Below are positions 1-4,364 of a stretch of DNA of 5,005 nucleotides, piece by piece. Under the pieces are notes generated by a model. The model was not told the DNA's origin. It saw only the letters and a list, made by a program, of their open reading frames with translations, and did no database searches. The DNA is taken from assembly GCA_944384285.1 (NCBI GenBank), contig CALWSX010000047.1, positions 1-5,005 on the forward strand, written 5' to 3'. Positions within the stretch are counted from its first letter, which is position 1. The number at the start of each line of letters is the position of its first letter. The translations under genes were made by a program, and so were the position numbers. This DNA comes from an uncultured Lachnospiraceae bacterium (GTDB lineage: Bacteria > Bacillota > Clostridia > Lachnospirales > Anaerotignaceae).

Positions 1-143
1 TCTGCAAGTTTAATAAGTTTTCCTGTCAATTTATCTTGCAGATTTGCTGTCTTTTGGGTTTTCCCACATACGCCTGCCATACCTGTACATCCGCTACAAG
101 AAAGTGTCTGTTCACATTGATAACAAAACATTTTTTTATCCAT
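1..143 (-). CDS. hcp: Hybrid cluster protein (hydroxylamine reductase), N-terminal part
   Basis: This is the first 47 codons of hcp; the rest runs off the left edge. The protein begins MDKKMFCYQCEQT and continues with GCTGMAGVCGK and then a LQDKL segment, the standard start of prismane-type Hcp. Cys7, Cys10, Cys19 and Cys26 match the C-x2-C-x8-C-x6-C ligands of the N-terminal iron-sulfur cluster; Cys16 is an extra cysteine. Members of the family are cytoplasmic, carry a second hybrid Fe-S-O cluster (outside this window), and reduce hydroxylamine and/or nitric oxide, protecting anaerobes from nitrosative stress. The start at 143 is chosen because AGGAGG (151-156) lies 7 bases upstream; Met5, where many Hcps begin, is too far from it. 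The gene diverges from a Crp/Fnr regulator, as is common for hcp. Family assignment is near certain; the physiological substrate is not shown by sequence. Confidence 0.95.
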   Translation of the reverse strand, partial: MDKKMFCYQCEQTLSCSGCTGMAGVCGKTQKTANLQDKLTGKLIKLA

Positions 144-178
144 TAAAAAACCTCCTTTTAAAACATATATGCATTTGT

Positions 179-207
179 TTGACTTTGTAATTAGAATATA
201 ATATACT
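179..207 (+). promoter_or_regulatory. Promoter of the Crp/Fnr regulator gene
   Basis: TTGACT (179-184) and TATACT (202-207) are separated by exactly 17 bases, a good housekeeping sigma promoter. Transcription should start near 213-215. This promoter overlaps and opposes the predicted hcp promoter. The palindrome at 222-237 falls just downstream of the predicted start, where a bound regulator would block transcription. Confidence 0.65.
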
Positions 208-223
208 CATATAAAAAAGTATG
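195..223 (-). promoter_or_regulatory. Probable hcp promoter (activator-dependent type)
   Basis: Read on the minus strand, TATATT at 200-195 is a plausible -10 box, which would put the transcription start near 188 and give a leader of about 45 nt. The -35 position (223-218, CATACT) is a poor match to TTGACA. A weak -35 overlapped by a palindrome is typical of promoters that need a Crp/Fnr-type activator. The start site is inferred, not observed; other AT-rich hexamers nearby could serve as the -10. Confidence 0.4.
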
Positions 224-237
224 TTGTTATAACAACA
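222..237. promoter_or_regulatory. Perfect 16-bp palindrome, probable Crp/Fnr-type operator
   Basis: TGTTGTTATAACAACA is perfectly two-fold symmetric about 229/230 and lies in the hcp-regulator gap. It ends against the regulator's ribosome binding site (GGAG, 240-243). Its centre is 41.5 bases upstream of the start predicted for hcp (188), the classical class II activator position for Crp/Fnr proteins. It is also about 15 bases downstream of the regulator's own predicted start, a repressing position. The sequence is seen directly; binding by the neighbouring regulator is inferred. Confidence 0.65.
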
Positions 238-248
238 AAGGAGTTAAA

Positions 249-920
249 ATGGATTATATTTTTTTATCAAAAACAAAGTTATTTAATGAAATAACTGAAA
301 ACGAAATAAAAGTTATATTAAACTGTTTAAAATCTTATACTAAAAAATATGACAAAGGTGATTTAATTTATAAACAAGGAGAAATTATTTCATCTATTGG
401 TATAATACTTTTAGGAAGTATAAATATTGAAAACGATGATATATGGGGAAACAAAAATATTCTTGAAAACATTTCTATGGGAAACATATTTGGAGAAACA
501 TATGCCTGTATTGAAAATGAAGAAATAATGGTTAATGTTGTTGCAGCAGAACCTTGTGAAATTTTATTTATTAATATTGATAAAGTTCTAAGAACATGTT
601 CAAATGCTTGCAAATTTCATATCCAACTTATAAAAAATCTTTTATCTCTTACATCACAAAAAAATATCTCTTTAACTCGAAAAATTTTTCATACTTCTCC
701 AAAATCAATAAGAGGAAGAATTCTTTCATATTTATCCTACCAAGCTATTTTAAAAGGAAATACTGAATTTGAAATACCTTTTAACAGACAACAACTTGCT
801 GATTATTTATCTGTTGACAGAAGTGCTCTTTCAAATGAACTTAGCAAGATGGAAAAAGACGGAATAATATTATACAACAAGAATAAATTTAAAATCATTA
901 ATTTAAATATATTTTCTTAA
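249..920 (+). CDS. hcpR: Crp/Fnr-family transcriptional regulator, probable HcpR
   Basis: This 223-residue protein has the usual Crp/Fnr layout and length. A cyclic-nucleotide-type beta-barrel sensor domain covers about residues 8-115, including the conserved YKQGE turn (41-45) and GNIFGE (78-83). A dimerisation helix follows (about 121-150), then a winged helix-turn-helix (about 176-222) with recognition helix SVDRSALSNELSKM. FNR's N-terminal cysteine cluster is absent; cysteines lie at 26, 87, 103, 117 and 121, and 117/121 form a CxxxC at the start of the dimer helix. The cyclic-nucleotide-binding arginine motif is not evident, so cAMP is an unlikely ligand. Divergent placement against hcp is the signature of HcpR, which controls hcp in response to nitrosative stress in many anaerobes. 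GGAG (240-243) lies 5 bases before the ATG. The family is certain; the HcpR name rests on context and general likeness. Confidence 0.85.
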   Translation: MDYIFLSKTKLFNEITENEIKVILNCLKSYTKKYDKGDLIYKQGEIISSIGIILLGSINIENDDIWGNKNILENISMGNIFGETYACIENEEIMVNVVAAEPCEILFINIDKVLRTCSNACKFHIQLIKNLLSLTSQKNISLTRKIFHTSPKSIRGRILSYLSYQAILKGNTEFEIPFNRQQLADYLSVDRSALSNELSKMEKDGIILYNKNKFKIINLNIFS

Positions 921-1012
921 TCTGACTTTTTAGTATTTTATCAAATTTTATAATTACTTTTAAAAGTTAATAAAAAACTTATTTATTCAATAAACATACT
1001 ATTCTTGATATA

Positions 1013-1040
1013 TAAAAATCTGTTTTTAACAAGATTTTTA
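1013..1040 (+). repeat. AT-rich inverted repeat, weak terminator candidate
   Basis: TAAAAATCT (1013-1021) pairs with AGATTTTTA (1032-1040) across a 10-base loop. It could be a degenerate terminator for the regulator gene, but the stem has a single GC pair and the T run is inside the stem and not after it. It may be no more than a composition effect. Confidence 0.25.
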
Positions 1041-1069
1041 CCATTATCTGAAATATAAATTTTTAAAAA

Positions 1070-1085
1070 ATTTGTTATATCAAAT
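1070..1085. promoter_or_regulatory. Imperfect palindrome resembling the hcp operator
   Basis: ATTTGTTATATCAAAT is a 16-bp inverted repeat with one mismatched pair (1075/1080). Its central 12 bases, TTGTTATATCAA (1072-1083), differ from the core of the palindrome at 222-237 (TTGTTATAACAA) at one position. It lies about 145 bp before the LUD gene, so it could be a second site for the same regulator. Chance is a real alternative in DNA this AT-rich. Confidence 0.35.
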
Positions 1086-1228
1086 ATTACAATAAAATGT
1101 TACTATATTAATAATTACATACAAAATAAAAACACAATATATAAACCTATAATATAAATAAGACCTCTTTATAACCATAATTTCAATAGCTTAGGCTTAA
1201 ATAAAATTTATAAACAAGGAGAATTATT

Positions 1229-1828
1229 ATGTCATTACACGATTTAAAAATTAAACTTCAAGAAAATGGGTTTATTGTTTCTGTATTTGAAACAAAAGAA
1301 GAAGCAGCAGATTATTTGGACAAACAAATAGATAATACTACTGTAGGATTAGGTGGCTCTATGAGTATTAAAGATTTGAATATAATACCTCGTCTTAGTA
1401 CTCATAATACACTTTATTATCATGGAATAAGCCACGATCCGGCTAAAACTATGATTGACGCAATGACTACAGATGTATATTTACTTTCTGCAAATGCAAT
1501 AGCAGAAGATACAGGAGAAATTCTTAATATTGACGGAACAGGAAATCGTGTATCTTCTTCTCTTTTTGGACATAAAAAAATATATATGATAGCAGGTAAA
1601 AATAAAATTTCAAAAAATTTTGGAGAAGCTTATTCTCGCCTTCGAAATGTAGTTGCTCCTAAAAATGCAAAAAGACTTAATCGTAAAACCCCTTGTGCCA
1701 TTAAAGCAGACAAATGTTATAACTGCAACAGCCCTGAACGTATTTGCAATGCATTAGTTGTTCATTATAAAAAAATAAGATCTATGGACGTTGAGATTAT
1801 TCTTGTAAACGAAGAACTTGGATATTAA
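1229..1828 (+). CDS. LUD-domain protein (LutC/YkgG-like, former DUF162)
   Basis: The 199-residue product matches the stand-alone LUD-domain proteins of Clostridia, usually annotated as lactate utilization protein. Visible motifs are GLGGSMSI (40-47), the family core NAIAEDTGEILNIDGTGNRV (89-108), and a C-terminal cysteine group with Cys156, Cys163, Cys166 and Cys173 inside KCYNCNSPERIC. In Bacillus, LutC acts with LutA and LutB in L-lactate oxidation. Neither partner is present here, so lactate oxidation should not be assumed. The four cysteines could bind a metal or an iron-sulfur cluster; this is inference. AAGGAG (1216-1221) sits 7 bases before the ATG. The gene appears to be a single transcription unit ended by the terminator at 1912-1947. 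It may be linked to the hcp regulator by the site at 1070-1085. The domain call is secure; the biochemical role is unknown. Confidence 0.88.
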   Translation: MSLHDLKIKLQENGFIVSVFETKEEAADYLDKQIDNTTVGLGGSMSIKDLNIIPRLSTHNTLYYHGISHDPAKTMIDAMTTDVYLLSANAIAEDTGEILNIDGTGNRVSSSLFGHKKIYMIAGKNKISKNFGEAYSRLRNVVAPKNAKRLNRKTPCAIKADKCYNCNSPERICNALVVHYKKIRSMDVEIILVNEELGY

Positions 1829-1911
1829 TTTAAAAATTATACTTTTCCTAAAAACTTCTCTAATTATAAATTTTTATAAATTGAATATTAAATTATATTT
1901 TTTGTATTTTT

Positions 1912-1947
1912 AAAATATCTTCTTAAAATAAAGAAGATATTTTTTTT
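1912..1947 (+). terminator. Intrinsic terminator of the LUD gene
   Basis: AAAATATCTTCTT (1912-1924) pairs perfectly with AAGAAGATATTTT (1931-1943) across a 6-base loop, and an 8-base T run (1940-1947) closes it. The orientation and position, about 85 bases after the LUD stop codon, fit rightward transcription. Confidence 0.8.
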
Positions 1948-1973
1948 ATAAAACTATATGGCATCTATAAATT

Positions 1974-2015
1974 AAAAAAAAACAGCTAAAATCAATTTTA
2001 GATTTTAGCTGTTTT
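1974..2015 (-). terminator. Intrinsic terminator of the ferredoxin gene
   Basis: The 15-bp arms AAAACAGCTAAAATC (1979-1993) and GATTTTAGCTGTTTT (2001-2015) flank a 7-base loop. Nine consecutive A at 1974-1982 read as a T9 tract on the minus strand, so the element ends leftward transcription from the ferredoxin gene, 70 bases past its stop. With the terminator at 1912-1947 it insulates two converging units. Confidence 0.88.
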
Positions 2016-2084
2016 AATTACATTATTATTTTTTGCATCAATTTAATAATATTTTTAATTATAGTTTAGTTATAACAAAAAATA

Positions 2085-2264
2085 TTATTCACCGTACTGA
2101 GCTGCTCCTGCAGGACATACTGATTCACACATACCACAGTCAATACATTTATCTGCATTAATAACGAATTTTCCCATCTCGCCCTGACGGATAGCTTCTG
2201 CTGGACATAATTCAGCACAAGCTGAGCAACCTCTGCAAAGATCTCTGTTGATAACGTAAGCCAT
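2085..2264 (-). CDS. 2[4Fe-4S] clostridial-type ferredoxin
   Basis: This 59-residue protein starts MAYVINRDLC and ends AAQYGE. Two cluster motifs of the form C-x2-C-x2-C-x3-C-P are complete: Cys10, 13, 16, 20 with Pro21, and Cys40, 43, 46, 50 with Pro51. The spacing and length are those of small soluble bacterial ferredoxins, which shuttle low-potential electrons between cytoplasmic oxidoreductases such as pyruvate:ferredoxin oxidoreductase and hydrogenase. A GGAGG at 2272-2276 lies 7 bases upstream of the ATG at 2264. The gene has its own promoter (2316-2345) and terminator (1974-2015), so it is monocistronic. Its codons are less AT-rich than the surrounding DNA, as expected for a highly expressed gene. 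It may act as an electron donor for Hcp, encoded 2 kb away, but general metabolic use is equally likely. Confidence 0.96.
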   Translation of the reverse strand: MAYVINRDLCRGCSACAELCPAEAIRQGEMGKFVINADKCIDCGMCESVCPAGAAQYGE

Positions 2265-2315
2265 AATTACACCTCCACTAATATAACTAAATTATGTAAT
2301 GTACAGCCTTATTTT

Positions 2316-2345
2316 ATTATAAAAAGTTTATTTAATCAAGTACAA
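2316..2345 (-). promoter_or_regulatory. Promoter of the ferredoxin gene
   Basis: On the minus strand, TTGTAC (2345-2340) and TATAAT (2321-2316) are separated by 18 bases. The predicted start near 2309 gives a leader of about 45 nt. The perfect -10 fits a well-expressed ferredoxin. No palindrome like the one at 222-237 lies near it. Confidence 0.65.
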
Positions 2346-2393
2346 TTTTTACTATCTGGACTACAAGTGTTTAAGGATATGAATATATGTTGA

Positions 2394-2420
2394 TTGTTAA
2401 TAATATTATTTTATTAACAA
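2394..2420 (+). repeat. 10-bp inverted repeat just before the flippase ribosome binding site
   Basis: TTGTTAATAA (2394-2403) and TTATTAACAA (2411-2420) are perfect inverted repeats around a 7-base loop. They end 4 bases before the AGGAG (2425-2429) of the next gene. In the mRNA this could form a leader hairpin; in DNA it could be an operator. There is no T run after it, so it is not a terminator. I found no convincing -35/-10 pair for the flippase gene in this gap. Confidence 0.5.
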
Positions 2421-2436
2421 CTTTAGGAGAAAACAT

Positions 2437-3951
2437 ATGTCTAAAAAAATTTTAATAAAAGGCGCTCTTATACTTACCATATCTAGTGTTATAACTAAAT
2501 TTATGGGTTTCTTTTACAGCATATATATGTCACAAACAATAGGGGCTGTAGGTCTTGGGCTTTACCAACTTATAATGCCTATTTACATGCTTACATGGAG
2601 TATAACATCATCTGGGATAACTACAACCGTGTCAAAACTTATTGCCGCTGAAAAAGCAAAATATTGTTATGATAATATTCGTAAAATAACTATAATTTCT
2701 TTTTCTGTTTCTTTTCTATTAAGTATTATAGTTAGTGGCATACTTTTTTTCTTTTCACATGAAATAGCTTTTTACATAATAAAAGATGAAAGAACTTTAG
2801 CATCTTTAAAATTATTATCAATCGCAATTCCATTTATGGCAATAGGTTCTGCTCTTAGGGGCTACTTTTTTGGTATTCAAAACCAAACTGTACCTGCAAT
2901 ATCACAAGTAATAGAACAAAGCGTTAGAATTTTGACTGTATTTTTACTGGCCGAAAAATTTGTACATAAAGGTATAACTTATGCTTGTGGTGTTGCTGTA
3001 TTAGGGATTGTGCTTGGAGAAATTATTTCATTTATATTTGTTTTTATATTCTTTTCAAACAAAAACGAAAATTATAATATATGTCATTATAATAAATCAA
3101 GAAGTTATATTGACATAGCAAGCGAGTTTTTTTTCATGGCATTCCCGCTTACATTAACCCGAGTAATATCTTCTTTTTTATTAACTTTAGAAAACATTCT
3201 TATACCACAAAGACTTACTATTTTTTACAATCATTCAGAAAATGCAATGTCTGTTTTTGGTAAACTTACAGGTATGGCAATGCCTCTTATTCAATTTCCA
3301 TCTGCTTTACTTGTGGCTGTTTCTATTACACTTGTCCCTGAAATTTCAAAACTTCAGGCAATCAAAAGTACAAATAAAATAAAAAAAACCGTATCCTATT
3401 CTCTGCTTTTAACATCAACTGTAAGTATTTTTTCAGGAATAGCATTTTTTGTATTTCCTGAACAAATTTGTACAGCAATTTATAATGATAAAAGTATTTC
3501 AAGCTTTATATTAAAACTGTCTTTGCTTTCACCTTTTATCTATATGCAGACATCTTTAAACGGTCTTTTAAACGGATTTGGGAAACATATATTTATATTT
3601 ATAAATAATATTATTTCATCTGTAATAACTATATTTTTTATTTATTTTATGGTCCCTAAAATCGGAGTTGATGGATTTCTTTTAGGACTTCTATTAAGCC
3701 ATTTAATTAGTTTTTTAATAAGCATATTAAAAATTTTAAAAATAACAGGATTAAAATTATCAATAAAAAACACATTTTTAAAGCCATTGCTTGCAGGTCT
3801 TAGTGCTTCTCTTACGGTTCGATATTTTTTAATAACTTCTAGCCCTGATAAATATATGCTTATGCTTATGTTTATGTTAATGAGTATTTTATACTTTGTT
3901 TTTTTAGTCTTGTTAAAAACATTTGATATTAAGAAAATATTCTTAGATTAA
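2437..3951 (+). CDS. spoVB: SpoVB/MurJ-like lipid flippase (MOP superfamily)
   Basis: The 504-residue protein is almost entirely hydrophobic with about 14 predicted membrane helices, the fold of the MVF/MOP exporters. Landmarks typical of the SpoVB branch are GAVGLGLYQL near residues 36-45, ALRGYFFGIQN (139-149), the VIEQSVRI segment (158-165), a FP-containing stretch ending in LVPEIS (287-304), and NGLLNGFGK (375-383). Such proteins move lipid-linked precursors, for example lipid II, across the cytoplasmic membrane; SpoVB itself is needed for spore cortex synthesis in Bacillus. Clostridia often carry several SpoVB-like paralogues, so a vegetative wall or polysaccharide role is possible, and no sigma-E-like promoter was seen. 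AGGAG (2425-2429) lies 7 bases before the ATG. A methionine-rich run, MLMLMFMLM (474-482), sits in the last helix. The stop overlaps the end of the opposing small gene by 9 bases. Confidence 0.85.
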   Translation: MSKKILIKGALILTISSVITKFMGFFYSIYMSQTIGAVGLGLYQLIMPIYMLTWSITSSGITTTVSKLIAAEKAKYCYDNIRKITIISFSVSFLLSIIVSGILFFFSHEIAFYIIKDERTLASLKLLSIAIPFMAIGSALRGYFFGIQNQTVPAISQVIEQSVRILTVFLLAEKFVHKGITYACGVAVLGIVLGEIISFIFVFIFFSNKNENYNICHYNKSRSYIDIASEFFFMAFPLTLTRVISSFLLTLENILIPQRLTIFYNHSENAMSVFGKLTGMAMPLIQFPSALLVAVSITLVPEISKLQAIKSTNKIKKTVSYSLLLTSTVSIFSGIAFFVFPEQICTAIYNDKSISSFILKLSLLSPFIYMQTSLNGLLNGFGKHIFIFINNIISSVITIFFIYFMVPKIGVDGFLLGLLLSHLISFLISILKILKITGLKLSIKNTFLKPLLAGLSASLTVRYFLITSSPDKYMLMLMFMLMSILYFVFLVLLKTFDIKKIFLD

Positions 3952-4218
3952 AGTCCCCTCTTTTATCAAATTTTTAATAATTTCTTTATATAAATCATAG
4001 GCTTCTTCTCTGCCATTTGCTATACCTATAATCTTAAAATTATCCTTTTTATTTTTAAACATTTGGCAAGAAGAAGCTATTTCTGCTTTTAATACAGAAT
4101 TGTCATAATAGTATATACAGTAAATATTAAAAACAGGAATTTTATTTAATATCTTTGCATATATTTCCTCAATATTTTCAACACTTGATCCAAAATAAAT
4201 ATTTTCTGAAAAGTCCAA
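3943..4218 (-). CDS. Small unrecognised protein, probable TTG start
   Basis: I do not recognise this protein. From the TTG at 4218-4216 it has 91 residues, beginning MDFSENIYFGSSVENIEEIY and ending LIKEGTLI. It looks like a soluble alpha/beta protein. There is a helix-like VENIEEIYAKILNKI stretch, a hydrophobic strand around VFNIYCIYYYD, another around FKIIGIANG, and a C-terminal amphipathic helix (EEAYDLYKEIIKNLIKEG). No signal peptide or membrane helix is evident. It has two cysteines (in IYCIYY and SSCQM). A GTG at 4236 keeps the frame open for six more codons but has no ribosome binding site; the strong one (4223-4233) serves the TTG. An extended -10 box lies upstream. Good start signals and protein-like composition support a real gene, convergent with and overlapping the flippase gene by 9 bases. 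Confidence 0.72.
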   Translation of the reverse strand: MDFSENIYFGSSVENIEEIYAKILNKIPVFNIYCIYYYDNSVLKAEIASSCQMFKNKKDNFKIIGIANGREEAYDLYKEIIKNLIKEGTLI

Positions 4219-4222
4219 AATA

Positions 4223-4233
4223 TCACCTCTCCT
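4223..4233 (-). promoter_or_regulatory. Ribosome binding site that selects a TTG start
   Basis: Read on the minus strand this is AGGAGAGGTGA, close to the ideal AAGGAGGTGA. The AGAGG part (4230-4226) is 7 bases before the TTG at 4218-4216, the same spacing used by the other genes here. The alternative GTG at 4236-4234 lies upstream of this site and has no purine-rich stretch before it, so the TTG is the better start. Confidence 0.7.
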
Positions 4234-4247
4234 CACTTATTTATATC

Positions 4248-4256
4248 ATTATAACA
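4248..4256 (-). promoter_or_regulatory. Extended -10 promoter of the small unrecognised gene
   Basis: On the minus strand TGTTATAAT is a TGn extended -10 element with a perfect TATAAT (4253-4248). The -35 position (4276-4271, GTGTAA) is poor, which extended -10 promoters tolerate. The start would be near 4241, giving a leader of about 23 nt before the TTG codon. Confidence 0.55.
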
Positions 4257-4327
4257 AATAAACTCATCATTTACACTAAAAACTTAAATTTTTATTTAAT
4301 CACCATATAGTATTTAAACTGTAAATT

Positions 4328-4336
4328 TGTTATAAT
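4328..4336 (+). promoter_or_regulatory. Extended -10 promoter of the methyltransferase gene
   Basis: TGTTATAAT gives a TGn extension and a perfect TATAAT (4331-4336), with no good -35 at the expected spacing. The start near 4343 leaves a short leader of about 22 nt. The element is the mirror image of the promoter of the divergent small gene; the shared 12 bases are 4325-4336 and 4248-4259. Confidence 0.55.
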
Positions 4337-4364
4337 AAAACAAAAAAAATTTTGGAGCGTAATT

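Larger units (their letters stand above)
921..1228. other. 308-bp AT-rich intergenic region, no gene found
   Basis: No convincing open frame or RNA gene is visible. The region holds a 12-bp self-complementary stretch (956-967), a 9-bp inverted repeat (1013-1021 with 1032-1040), an operator-like inverted repeat (1070-1085), and TATAAT at 1148-1153. TATAAT is the best -10 candidate for the LUD gene but has no recognisable -35. It would give a leader of about 70 nt with no evident strong fold. No good intrinsic terminator for the upstream regulator gene is seen. Confidence 0.5.

Noticed and set aside
368..613. 81-codon open frame on the minus strand
   Set aside because: It lies wholly inside the regulator gene, has no ribosome binding site, and its product is a low-quality hydrophobic antisense reading.
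956..967. Self-complementary ACTTTTAAAAGT after the regulator gene
   Set aside because: It has no loop, only two GC pairs and no following T run, so it does not support a terminator or operator call.
2066..2079. TTTGTTATAACTAA on the minus strand, similar to the hcp-side palindrome core
   Set aside because: It lies between the ferredoxin stop and terminator, downstream of its only nearby gene, and is less symmetric. It is probably composition and not an operator.
2341..2436. Possible riboswitch or sporulation (sigma-E) promoter before the flippase
   Set aside because: Apart from the inverted repeat at 2394-2420 there is no recognisable aptamer core, T-box motif or sigma-E -35/-10 pair.
3856..3882. 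Short hexamer-like repeat (ATGCTT/ATGTTT) encoding MLMLMFMLM in the flippase
   Set aside because: It is degenerate, short and in frame. Copy-number change would not break the reading frame, and methionine/leucine runs are ordinary in membrane helices.
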